From assembly GCF_947253395.1 (NCBI RefSeq), contig NZ_CAMXYY010000013.1:1-27803 (forward strand): DNA of 27,803 nt, written 5' to 3'. This document shows, one piece after another, positions 15,388 to 22,924 of the stretch. How positions within the stretch are numbered: the stretch's first letter is position 1; each line of letters begins with the position of its first letter. The notes below the pieces were generated by a model. The model did no database searches, had not been told where the DNA came from, and saw only the letters and a program-made list of their open reading frames with translations. The stretch comes from an uncultured Olegusella sp. (GTDB lineage Bacteria > Actinomycetota > Coriobacteriia > Coriobacteriales > Atopobiaceae). The position numbers and the translations under genes were made by a program.

Positions 15388-15691
15388 AGATGGTTCAAGT
15401 TTCGAGGCATTTCAAAATAAATGGTTTAAGCTTCGAGGTACTTTTTAATAGATGGTTCGAGTTTCGAGATGCGCCGGCATAAAACCGCAGGTCAATTTTT
15501 TTGAAAGTCCGAAGGACGAACCATCTTTGCTCATGGGGACCGAAGGACGAACCATCTGTGCTCATAAGGGTCGAGGGACGCACCATCTGTGTGAGTGCAG
15601 GTCGAGGGATGAACCATCTGTGTGAGTGTACGCTGAGGGATGAACCATCTGTTTGGATAAGGGTCGAAGGATGAACCATCTGTGCTGTTAG
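15388..15691 (-). repeat. Right array of 21-nt units at exact 31-nt period, with orientation switch
   Basis: Six units lie at 15506, 15537, 15568, 15599, 15630 and 15661, each 21 nt with a 10-nt spacer, in reverse orientation on the plus strand and ending CCATCT. Across the 35-bp core (15471-15505) there are three opposite units at 15388, 15419 and 15450, again spaced exactly 31 nt. Spacers are partly conserved: read on the minus strand, most end in CACAC, GCAC or GCAA. Units near the core are close to consensus, and the outer units vary (for example GGTGCG, TCAGCG). The last spacer includes the TAA of the HAD-TPK gene. Frames through the array are repeats of TDGSS-like peptides and look spurious. 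Confidence 0.92.
15450..15534 (-). repeat. Right copy of 85-bp inverted repeat
   Basis: Reverse complement of 13989-14073 with two mismatches. It contains one unit (15450-15470), the identical 35-bp core, the opposing unit (15506-15526) and eight spacer bases. Because the two units inside each copy are themselves inverted (AGATGGTTCG ... CGAACCATCT), each copy is also a large imperfect palindrome. Confidence 0.9.
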
Positions 15692-17046
15692 GTCAGCAAG
15701 AAGCAGGCAAGAATGCCTTGGTGGCAGCTGATGCAGGCATTTTCAGAGACAACTTCGTTGGAGATGCCCACATCGGAAAGCAAGGCAAAGTTTTTGTGGT
15801 TAACTTCCCAGCGCAATCCTCTTTCGCTGACAAGGGTGTCGGGTGTCAATGCTACTGCAGAAAAAGTCTTACCCACAGCATCAGCATCAAGTGTCCAGCT
15901 GGTCTTTCCGGCAGGGGAGAGCAGACGACATTCCCAAGCAGAACCTTCATTATCTTCCACAATATGCGGACACGCATTGACGTAGGCTGCCAAGTTGCCC
16001 CAAACGCCCAACTGATGGTCCTGCCTGCCACCTGAGATACAGCTGAGCGTCAGGCGCAAATTTGAGTTGCGACGCGCTGCTTCATGCGTTGCGCTCTTAA
16101 GGGCAATGGCGAGGTCAGTCGCATATTTTTTTGTGGGATAAAGCAAGGAGGTTTGTGCTACCGAGCGTGCCCAATCGCAGGTAGCAGGACTTGCCGTATC
16201 GTCGTCTCCACAAAAAACATCAGGTTTAATACCCGCGGCTTTTAGTGTCTCAGCCCCGCGATCGACAGCGACAATCCAGTCAGCGTCAGCGGCAAGGCAT
16301 GTAACAAGATCTGTCGAGCTTGGCACGGGCGAACCTCCTATTACCAAGCAATTCATGGTGTCTGCCGATGCCGTGATGAGCAATCGCTCATAGTCAGTTA
16401 ATAAATCCAGGCTTAATTCAGGGTATCCATGGACAAAAACATCACAGTTGGCGCGCATAAAGTTCTCATCGCGTCCATCATGGTCGTTAAAAAGGCATAC
16501 AGTGGGAAATCCTGCTTTATAAGCAGTGCTCACACCAAATGGCGCATCTTCAAATACCCATGTTTCATCAACAGGCGTATCCAGTACCTCACGAGCAGCA
16601 AAATAGATGTCAGGCTGTGTTTTATCGACACCAACATCACCTGTGTATAGGATGTCCAAGAAATAATCGAGTAAGCCATGGTAGGCAAGCGCCTCTTTGA
16701 CCAAAGACGTTATGGTAGACGAGGCAACCACCATCGGAATTTTTGCCGCCTTAAGTGTCTCAAGCCATAGGTCAATACCTTCAAATGGCACAACTTCAGT
16801 CTTGTACGCGACGCGTACTAGTGCGCACACTTCAGCAAGAGCTTCTTCACGACTGGCGCACACATCAAACTCATCATGGAAGAAAAAACATTCGTCTTGA
16901 AAATTCATGTACTCATATTTTTCGGCAAGCATGTGAGCGTGAGGAATATTATGACTATTCAACCAATCGGGAAATATCTTGTTCCACATGGGCATAGAGT
17001 CAAGAATCGTTCCGTCACAATCAAAAATCGCACCCGAAATTTTCAT
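15688..17046 (-). CDS. HAD-family hydrolase fused to thiamine pyrophosphokinase
   Basis: A 452-residue two-domain protein. Residues 1 to about 215 are a beta-phosphoglucomutase-like HAD phosphatase: DCDGTILDS with the two catalytic Asp at 9 and 11, motif II in VVASST, the motif III Lys in DKTQPD, and VFEDAPFGV. From about residue 232 a thiamine pyrophosphokinase domain follows: NCLVIGGS, AVDRGAETL, GDDDT, KKYATDLAIAL and SGGRQDHQL match the TPK pattern that transfers pyrophosphate from ATP to thiamine. A phosphatase joined to TPK suggests dephosphorylation of thiamine phosphate, or of another phosphate ester, followed by TPP formation; this is inference. The ATG at 17046 has GGGGAGAG upstream. 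No TPP riboswitch is seen in the short leader. The right repeat array starts at its stop codon. Confidence 0.88.
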   Translation of the reverse strand: MKISGAIFDCDGTILDSMPMWNKIFPDWLNSHNIPHAHMLAEKYEYMNFQDECFFFHDEFDVCASREEALAEVCALVRVAYKTEVVPFEGIDLWLETLKAAKIPMVVASSTITSLVKEALAYHGLLDYFLDILYTGDVGVDKTQPDIYFAAREVLDTPVDETWVFEDAPFGVSTAYKAGFPTVCLFNDHDGRDENFMRANCDVFVHGYPELSLDLLTDYERLLITASADTMNCLVIGGSPVPSSTDLVTCLAADADWIVAVDRGAETLKAAGIKPDVFCGDDDTASPATCDWARSVAQTSLLYPTKKYATDLAIALKSATHEAARRNSNLRLTLSCISGGRQDHQLGVWGNLAAYVNACPHIVEDNEGSAWECRLLSPAGKTSWTLDADAVGKTFSAVALTPDTLVSERGLRWEVNHKNFALLSDVGISNEVVSENACISCHQGILACFLLT

Positions 17047-17180
17047 ATGAGCTCTCCCCGTGGTTTGCTGTTAGCTTGTCATATTTTTGTCAGATGATAC
17101 GTGACGTGGAGAATTTTCCCAAGGTTGGGTAGAGTGTTTTTTTGGAAAACACATCGTAAGGGTATTTACTCGGAGGAATA

Positions 17181-17384
17181 ATGGCACGCTATGACTACAA
17201 ATGCAGCTCCTGTGGCAATGTTTTTGAAATTGAGCATTCTATGAGGACTCATCCTGAGGTTTCTTGCCCTAAGTGTGGCTTGCATGCGGAGCGTATGTTC
17301 ACAACCTATGGTATCGAATTCAAAGGTTCTGGCTACTATAACACCGATCAACGTGGTCGTTTAGCCTCGAGTACAGGCAAATAG
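17181..17384 (+). CDS. FmdB-family zinc-ribbon protein
   Basis: A 67-residue protein with the FmdB-type zinc ribbon: MARYDYKCSSCGNVFEIEH, then CPKCG near residue 30, giving two CxxC pairs, and a basic, Gly/Tyr-rich tail (FKGSGYYNTDQRG). The family is named after a putative regulator of formamidase genes, but its role is unknown in most bacteria; such small proteins are often found near ribosomal or envelope genes. SD is strong (CGGAGGA, 6 nt before ATG). A GTGTTTT/AAAACAC hairpin at 17134-17152 lies upstream of the SD. The gene is divergent from HAD-TPK. Confidence 0.88.
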   Translation: MARYDYKCSSCGNVFEIEHSMRTHPEVSCPKCGLHAERMFTTYGIEFKGSGYYNTDQRGRLASSTGK

Positions 17385-17559
17385 TTGCCGTGCGCACTGC
17401 AGCTGCAAGACTGCAGACAAAGTGAATGCAGCTTACTTGTGTGCCGTAGGAATACCTAAGCAGAGCGTATGTAAAAAATTTTTTGGAACGATAGTCGTAA
17501 TTACTGTGTACTTTGAGGGTTTCTTGTCCACAATCAGCACAATAAGTAGGGGTTATCTC

Positions 17560-17587
17560 TTGCATGAGGCACATTGTGTGCTATTTT
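17560..17587 (+). promoter_or_regulatory. Putative rpmB promoter
   Basis: TTGCAT at 17560-17565 and TATTTT at 17582-17587 are separated by 16 nt, a reasonable sigma-70-type pair ahead of rpmB. The GC-rich leader after it repeats GGGCGC-GGAGC twice (from about 17608 and 17625) and can form small hairpins such as GGGC/GCCC before the SD. Confidence 0.45.
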
Positions 17588-17657
17588 AATACGGCTATGC
17601 AATTTGCGGGCGCGGAGCCCATACGGGCGCAGGAGCGCCGCCTTGGAGGTAGGAAGT

Positions 17658-17846
17658 ATGTCGAAGGTTTGTGATATCTGCGGCAAGCATGCCGTTGCTG
17701 GTCGTTCAATCAGCCACTCTCACCGTACGGTCAATCGTGCGTTTAAGCCCAATATCCAGCGCGTTCATGTCGTCAAGGATGGCCGTCGTGTCCAGATTAA
17801 TGTCTGCACCCGCTGCCTTAAGAAGGGCAATCTCGTTCGCGCATAG
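17658..17846 (+). CDS. rpmB: 50S ribosomal protein L28
   Basis: A 62-residue L28, part of the large ribosomal subunit. The start MSKVCDICGKHAVAGRSISH and the tail VCTRCLKKGNLVRA are diagnostic. The two CxxC pairs make it the zinc-binding (C+) form. The ATG at 17658 has TTGGAGGTAGGA upstream; the open frame runs further 5' but lacks family similarity there. A terminator-like hairpin follows 27 nt after the stop, then asp23. Confidence 0.97.
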   Translation: MSKVCDICGKHAVAGRSISHSHRTVNRAFKPNIQRVHVVKDGRRVQINVCTRCLKKGNLVRA

Positions 17847-17873
17847 CGTCGGTGGAATTTACTCTGAAGTTTA

Positions 17874-17899
17874 GGGGCTCCCTCGGGGGCCCCATTTGT
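17874..17899 (+). terminator. GC-rich hairpin after rpmB
   Basis: GGGGCTCCC at 17874-17882 pairs with GGGGGCCCC at 17885-17893 (one G-T pair; the tip must open to leave a normal loop) and is followed by ATTTGTGTGT. The stem is strong but the T-run is poor, so it may be a leaky terminator letting some transcription pass to asp23. Confidence 0.6.
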
Positions 17900-17947
17900 G
17901 TGTCAGCAGCTTTTGTGCCAAAACTCCGCTAGCATGTATTGGTGCGC

Positions 17948-17953
17948 TATACT
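17948..17953 (+). promoter_or_regulatory. Possible -10 box for asp23-fakA
   Basis: TATACT lies 56 nt before the asp23 start and after the rpmB hairpin. No convincing -35 is found 16-18 nt upstream, so this is a suggestion only. Confidence 0.3.
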
Positions 17954-18008
17954 TTCCAAAGAATATTCTGGGTTGAGAGGACATCTCAACCGTATGGAAG
18001 GAGAGGTC

Positions 18009-18353
18009 ATGGCAAACGCCACCCCAGGTATCCTCAAGGTTTCCAACGATTGTATTGCAGACCTTGCGGGTTACGCTGCCCTCGAATGCTACGGCGTCGT
18101 GGGTATGGCCGACACTGAGTCTCAGACAGGTGTTATTCGCCTGCTTCCGACCTATCGTCTGCGCAAGGGCATCGGTGTGAGCGCCGAGGGCTCTTCGGTT
18201 ATTGTTGACCTGCATGTGGTAGTCGAGTCTGGTGTCAATATTGGCCAGGTTTCTTCGAACCTTGTAAGCGCAGTCAAATTCATCCTGAGCCAAATTGCCG
18301 AGCTCAACGATGTTGAGGTCAAAGTTCACATTGAGGGTATGCGCGTAAGCTAG
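18009..18353 (+). CDS. Asp23/Gls24-family envelope stress protein
   Basis: A 114-residue Asp23/Gls24 (DUF322) protein. The core is recognisable: an N-terminal ISNDCIADLAGYAALEC-like stretch (here VSNDCIADLAGYAALEC), GVVGM, then RKGIGVSAEGSSVIVDLHVVVESGVN (described from about residue 57) and a C-terminal helix with NDVEVKVHIEGMRV. Family members are abundant membrane-associated scaffold proteins, and small homologues next to fakA are typical of Gram-positives (the YloU position). The ATG at 18009 has AAGGAG at 17998-18003. Upstream in-frame ATGs lack an SD and conserved sequence. fakA follows after about 90 nt. Confidence 0.93.
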   Translation: MANATPGILKVSNDCIADLAGYAALECYGVVGMADTESQTGVIRLLPTYRLRKGIGVSAEGSSVIVDLHVVVESGVNIGQVSSNLVSAVKFILSQIAELNDVEVKVHIEGMRVS

Positions 18354-18440
18354 GTAGCTTAAACGCTCAACTCCGTGCAAGAGACGTCCGTCAGGCAGAC
18401 TCGCATTGCGCCTTTGCCAACACAGCCAAGAGGATCAAAG

Positions 18441-20105
18441 ATGATTTCCAAAGTTATCCGCACGTGCTTCCCGATTGCAGCTCAGGTCGTTGCCGACAAG
18501 GCAGAAGAAATCAACAAACTCAATGTTTTTCCCGTGCCTGATGGTGATACGGGTACCAATATGTCTTTAACCTTGGGCACTGTGGTCAAGGAGGTTGAGT
18601 CTTTGCCGAGTTCAGCTACGGTAGATGACATTGCTAAGGCGATTACTCATGGCTCCCTGATGGGCGCTCGCGGTAATTCGGGTGTTATTACCAGTCAAAT
18701 CCTTCGCGGTGTGGCTGAGGGCTTGACTCTTGCCAAGGGCGCAGATGCAACTCCTGGTGATATCGCAGTTGCTTTACGCAATGGTGTTAAGGTTGCTTTC
18801 AAGGCTGTGCGCAAACCAGTGGCAGGTACCATTTTGACGGTTCTCAAGGATACTTCTGCCAAAGCAGATGAACTTGCTCGTACCAAGATTTCGGTTCCTG
18901 ACATGCTTGATGCACTAGTAGTTGAGGCATATGAGTCGGTTGCACGTACTCCCGAATTGCTTCCTGTCCTCAAAGAAAATGGTGTTGTTGACTCTGGTGC
19001 CTTTGGTCTTGCGACGTTCTTTGAAGCCTTTGTTAACGCTTATCAAGGAAAGTCGGGCGAGCTTACTGCCTTCAAGACAACCGTTGATGCCAAGGCAGAC
19101 GTTGCCCATGTGGTTGACATTGAGCTTAACGATGATTGGGAGGGTTCTGAGTTCCGTTACTGTACAGAGTTCCTCTTCCATGCAGATAGTGCCCAGTTTG
19201 ATGAGGCAGCATGCCTTGGTTACTTGTCTGCTCAGGGCGATTGTGAGCTCCTTGTTGGCTCCAACCCTGATTACAAGATTCATGTGCATACCAACAGGCC
19301 CGATCATGTTCTGCGTCACATGCTGCATCGTGGCCAGATTTACAATGTTTTTGTACACAATATGGACCTTGAGGCTCAAGAGCGCACCGAAAAGATTGCT
19401 GCTGATAAGGATGCCAAGTCAGCTTCCCATGAGCCTCGCAAACCCTTAGGTTTTGTGGCTGTGGCTGCAGGCAGTGGTGAAGCAGAGATTTTGAAGTCTT
19501 TGGGAGTTGACGTGGTCGTTTCTGGTGGTCAGACGATGAACCCTTCAACTGCCGATATCCTTGAGGCTATTGAAAGTGCCCATGCCGAGCAGGTTATTGT
19601 GCTTCCCAATAATGGCAATATTCGTATGGCTTCTGAAGCAGCGGTAAGTGCCTGCGAAGATGTGAAAGCAGCGGTTGTTCCTACCAAGACGGTTCCTCAA
19701 GCATTTGCTGCCATGTTTGCTGTTGATTACGAGGCAAGTCTCGAGGACAACATTGAAGAAATGCGCGCTGCAATTGCTGATGTTCGTGATGGTGAGGTTA
19801 CTACCGCGGTTCGCGATTCACAGGCAGCTGATGGCAGCCCCATTCACTCCGGTGACATTATGGGTATTGAGAATGGCAAGATTACCGTTGTTGGTAACGA
19901 TGTAGCTCAGGTTACGCTTGACCTTATTGCCAAAATGATGGATGAGGAGGAAGGCGATACGCTCACGTTGCTTGCTGGGTCTGATATGCATGATGAGGCT
20001 TTTGAGCAGCTCCAAGAGCGTATTGAGGAAGCGCAGCCTGATCTTGAAATTGATGCTCAGCGCGGTGAGCAGCCTCTGTATCCTGTGATTTTTTCTATCG
20101 AATAG
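18441..20105 (+). CDS. fakA: Fatty acid kinase catalytic subunit-like (DhaL/DAK2 domain)
   Basis: A 554-residue FakA/YloV-type protein. The N-terminal DhaL-like domain (about 1-200) has NVFPVPDGDTGTNMSLT near residue 29, with the Asp residues that hold Mg-ATP, and GARGNSGVI near 75. A middle region and a C-terminal DegV-like domain (PNNGNIRMASEAA near 390) follow. FakA phosphorylates fatty acids held by a FakB protein, feeding them to phospholipid synthesis. FakB is not in this window. The ATG at 18441 was chosen because AAGAGG precedes it and the protein begins at the family start (ISKVIRTCFP). It is followed without a gap by recG, and this yloU-yloV-recG order is known in Gram-positives. 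Confidence 0.92.
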   Translation: MISKVIRTCFPIAAQVVADKAEEINKLNVFPVPDGDTGTNMSLTLGTVVKEVESLPSSATVDDIAKAITHGSLMGARGNSGVITSQILRGVAEGLTLAKGADATPGDIAVALRNGVKVAFKAVRKPVAGTILTVLKDTSAKADELARTKISVPDMLDALVVEAYESVARTPELLPVLKENGVVDSGAFGLATFFEAFVNAYQGKSGELTAFKTTVDAKADVAHVVDIELNDDWEGSEFRYCTEFLFHADSAQFDEAACLGYLSAQGDCELLVGSNPDYKIHVHTNRPDHVLRHMLHRGQIYNVFVHNMDLEAQERTEKIAADKDAKSASHEPRKPLGFVAVAAGSGEAEILKSLGVDVVVSGGQTMNPSTADILEAIESAHAEQVIVLPNNGNIRMASEAAVSACEDVKAAVVPTKTVPQAFAAMFAVDYEASLEDNIEEMRAAIADVRDGEVTTAVRDSQAADGSPIHSGDIMGIENGKITVVGNDVAQVTLDLIAKMMDEEEGDTLTLLAGSDMHDEAFEQLQERIEEAQPDLEIDAQRGEQPLYPVIFSIE

Positions 20106-20110
20106 GTGAT

Positions 20111-20134
20111 GGGAGTCCCCATGGGGCATGCTCC
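20111..20134 (+). promoter_or_regulatory. recG: recG SD and start codon inside a palindrome
   Basis: GGGAG (20111-20115), the likely recG Shine-Dalgarno, can pair with CTCCC (20130-20134). Between them CCCC-AT-GGGG (20117-20126) pairs too and encloses the ATG at 20121. The structure would hide the start site unless ribosomes finishing fakA, whose stop is 6 nt upstream of the SD, open it, so translational coupling is suggested. Confidence 0.5.
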
Positions 20135-22292
20135 CAGTATTGGTGAGGCGGCAGGTCGCCTGCAAAGGACAGCTTTGCTTGCAGCTGGGGTGTCCAGATT
20201 AAGGTTTGCATCTCGTTTTACTAAAGCTGCGGGCGGCGGAGCTTTGGCAAGGTTGGATATCGAGCGTGCTCGAGACCTGCTACTGCATATTCCTACGCGC
20301 TACAGTGACTATTCTCGCGTAGTCCCCATTGCGCTTGCGCAGGTGGGAAGCGAAGCAACGATTATTGCGACTGTAGACAAAGTTGAGCTTAAGCACCCTA
20401 AACCTCGTCTGCAATTGGTGGAACTTGCACTGGTAGACGATTCGGGCATTATGTTGGCAACGTTTTTTCGTCAGCCTTGGGTCGCCGATCAGATAAAGCC
20501 AGGTGATTGCATTATGCTTTCGGGCAAGGTGCGCTTTGGCTATGGGTTTAGACGCATGAATCCTGCTTTTTGGGAAAAGCTTGACCGTGATAATGACCAA
20601 GCGCATCTCGCTCGTTTGATTCCTCACTATGCGTTAACGGAAGGTTTGGGTGCGGGCTGGATGAGGCGCTTAACCTCGGCAGCCCTTGCAGATATAGGAG
20701 ACGTTTGCGATCTCTTGCCGGCAACTCTCGTAGCGCGCCGTCAGCTCATGGGTCTTGCTCCTGCCTTGCGTTCAATTCATTACCCTGACAGCAAGGCAGA
20801 GGCCGAACAAGCCCGTCGACGTCTTGCCTATGATGAGTTGCTCTGTTTGCAACTTACCCTACGCGTGCGACAGCGTCTACAAGATGCAGGCGTGCAGCCT
20901 GTGCAACACTGTATACATGGAGAGCATCTGCATGCTCTCACGGCTGCTTTACCTTTTGAGCTTTCAGATGAGCAGAGCCGCGCAAGTCGAGATATCCTAC
21001 ATGATATGGCGGCTCCCCAAGTGATGAATCGCCTGCTTCTTGGTGACGTAGGTACAGGCAAAACCGTCGTTGCTGCTTTGGCTTTGGCAGCTTGTGCGGA
21101 TAGTCGTACTCAGGCGGCCATGATGGCACCAACTTCAGTTTTGGCTCGTCAATATGCTGAAAAACTGGGTCCCTTGCTCGATAGAGCAAACATTAGCTGG
21201 GCTTTGCTGACGAGCGCAACTTCGAGCTCTGAGCGCGCTGATATGACAGAGGCTATAGCAGCAGGAAAATGCAGTATTGTATTTGGTACGACGGCTTTAC
21301 TCTCAGATACGCTGCAATTTCACAAGCTCAGTCTTGTTGTGGTTGACGAGCAACACCGTTTTGGTGTTGACCAGCGCGTGGCTTTGCGGCGAAAAGGTCC
21401 TGGCGCAGACTTGCTGGCCATGACAGCAACACCTATTCCGCGTACTCTTGCCCTGACTTTCTATGGTGACATGGACTCTTCTGTCATTAAAAAGCGTCCC
21501 CTTGCAGGCGCTGGCGTAACAACGAGGTCGGTGGTTCCCGCCAATTTAGATCTTGCTTGGGGGGCTATACGCACTGCAGTTGCCTCAGGTCAGGCTGCTT
21601 ATGTAGTCTGCCCTTTGATTGACGATAGTGATGAGGGTATCGATCTTGAAGACATTCCCGAGACGAATAAAGCTGCCACTCAGCAGCTACATTCGGTTGT
21701 TTCTACCTTGCCTGAAGTGCAGCGCATGGTACCTGGGGCACAGGTAGCCATGTTGACTGGTCGCATGAGTGCTGCTGACAAAGATGCTGTGATGGAGCAA
21801 TTTCGTCGTGGTGAGATTCAGGTACTAGTGTGCACTACGGTTGTTGAAGTTGGTGTTGATGTGCCTCAGGCTACGGTCATGCTGGTTTTTGACTCTGATC
21901 GTTTTGGTTTGGCAACCTTACATCAACTGAGGGGCCGTGTTGGTCGAGGACAGTATGCAGGTTCTGCTTGGATGGTGTGCGCATCAAAGAAAAATAGCCC
22001 TGCTCGGAGGCGTATTGATGCACTTGAAGCAACCTCTGATGGTTTCAAATTGGCAGAGCTTGACCTCCAATTGCGCCATGAAGGAGAGGTGCTAGGTTAT
22101 CGCCAGCATGGCGGCATGAATTTGCAACTATCTGATCTTGCAAGCGATCAAGACTTGATTGAATGGGCTCACGAGGATGCACTTGCTTTGATGCAAGCAG
22201 ACCCAAAACTTCAACTACCCGAACATGCTCCCCTTGCCATAGAAATACGCGATCGCTTTGGGGTGTATTTTGAAGAGGTGGAACGCGTATGA
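20121..22292 (+). CDS. recG: ATP-dependent DNA helicase RecG
   Basis: A 723-residue fork-reversal helicase. The N-terminal wedge/OB domain (ATIIATVDKVELKHPKPRLQ) is at about residues 85-105. Walker A GDVGTGKT lies near 307, the DEQH box (VVDEQHRFGVDQR) near 407, TATPIPRTLALT near 436, and motif VI HQLRGRVGRGQ near 600. The set is complete and length is normal. The ATG at 20121 was chosen for its SD GGGAG five bases upstream. GTG 20106 and ATG 20109 are in-frame alternatives that would add 4-5 residues and lack a clear SD. The stop overlaps the rsmD ATG (ATGA). Confidence 0.95.
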   Translation: MGHAPSIGEAAGRLQRTALLAAGVSRLRFASRFTKAAGGGALARLDIERARDLLLHIPTRYSDYSRVVPIALAQVGSEATIIATVDKVELKHPKPRLQLVELALVDDSGIMLATFFRQPWVADQIKPGDCIMLSGKVRFGYGFRRMNPAFWEKLDRDNDQAHLARLIPHYALTEGLGAGWMRRLTSAALADIGDVCDLLPATLVARRQLMGLAPALRSIHYPDSKAEAEQARRRLAYDELLCLQLTLRVRQRLQDAGVQPVQHCIHGEHLHALTAALPFELSDEQSRASRDILHDMAAPQVMNRLLLGDVGTGKTVVAALALAACADSRTQAAMMAPTSVLARQYAEKLGPLLDRANISWALLTSATSSSERADMTEAIAAGKCSIVFGTTALLSDTLQFHKLSLVVVDEQHRFGVDQRVALRRKGPGADLLAMTATPIPRTLALTFYGDMDSSVIKKRPLAGAGVTTRSVVPANLDLAWGAIRTAVASGQAAYVVCPLIDDSDEGIDLEDIPETNKAATQQLHSVVSTLPEVQRMVPGAQVAMLTGRMSAADKDAVMEQFRRGEIQVLVCTTVVEVGVDVPQATVMLVFDSDRFGLATLHQLRGRVGRGQYAGSAWMVCASKKNSPARRRIDALEATSDGFKLAELDLQLRHEGEVLGYRQHGGMNLQLSDLASDQDLIEWAHEDALALMQADPKLQLPEHAPLAIEIRDRFGVYFEEVERV

Positions 22293-22924
22293 GTGGGCAG
22301 TTGCGCATTGTAGGTGGCATCTGGAAAGGAAAAGCTCTTGAGACGCCCAAAGGTCGTGAGGTAACACGCCCCTCAACAGACCGTACACGTGAGCGCATTG
22401 CCTCAATGGTCTTGTCATCTTTTGCGTTGGATTTGAGTGGTGTACACATACTTGATGCCTTTGCGGGAAGTGGAGCCTTGGGACTTGAGCTGCTATCTCG
22501 CGGGGCTGCAAGCTGCTCTTTTGTAGATATCAATCGTAATTCTGCTGCGGTAATCAAACGTAATTGTGCAGCGCTACAGGCACAAAGAATGACACGAGTA
22601 GCTGTAGGCGATGTGTGGACGCTCGTAAAGCGTGGGGGCCTTTGGGGCGCTCCCTTTGACCTCGTTTTGCTTGATCCGCCCTATGCGATTTCAGCGGGGC
22701 AGGTTTCTCAGTTGGTTAAAAATCTTGACCAACAGGGTTTGCTTGCTCCGTCGGCACGCATACTCTATGAGCATGAAGTCAAGACTTGTGGTCTTACTTT
22801 GCCCAACGCGATGCTCATGAAGTCAAAAAAGCAAGGAATTACTACGGTTGATCTGCTGATATATGATGTCAGCAAGACAAGTGAAGCTGACGGAGGACGT
22901 GTTAATGAGCGCGCAAATTATTGA
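22289..22924 (+). CDS. rsmD: 16S rRNA (guanine966-N2)-methyltransferase
   Basis: A 211-residue SAM-dependent methyltransferase of the RsmD family, expected to modify G966 of 16S rRNA. It opens with the family start RIVGGIWKGKALETP and the RPSTDRTRERI segment. SAM motif I DAFAGSGALGLEL is near residue 55, and the catalytic DPPY (LVLLDPPYAI) near 128. The start ATG overlaps the recG stop by 4 nt, and the last 20 nt overlap coaD, so the three genes form one translational unit. Confidence 0.95.
   Translation: MSGQLRIVGGIWKGKALETPKGREVTRPSTDRTRERIASMVLSSFALDLSGVHILDAFAGSGALGLELLSRGAASCSFVDINRNSAAVIKRNCAALQAQRMTRVAVGDVWTLVKRGGLWGAPFDLVLLDPPYAISAGQVSQLVKNLDQQGLLAPSARILYEHEVKTCGLTLPNAMLMKSKKQGITTVDLLIYDVSKTSEADGGRVNERANY

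Noticed and set aside
15395..15679. Minus-strand open frame of 94 codons across the right array (TDGSS-like repeats)
   Set aside because: It simply translates the 31-nt DNA repeat, which cannot keep one frame with a 31-nt period; there is no SD and no protein-like composition.
15388..15691. CRISPR array
   Set aside because: Spacers are only 10 nt and partly conserved, units vary, orientation switches in the middle, and no cas genes are in the window.
17047..17180. TPP riboswitch upstream of the HAD-TPK gene
   Set aside because: The space is short and the CUGAGA and ACCUGA-type conserved elements are absent.
17320..17574. Minus-strand 84-codon open frame with one CxxC pair (TYCADCGQ)
   Set aside because: No SD, it runs into fmdB on the opposite strand, and the second metal-binding pair is missing. 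It may be a decayed fragment, but I cannot support a gene.
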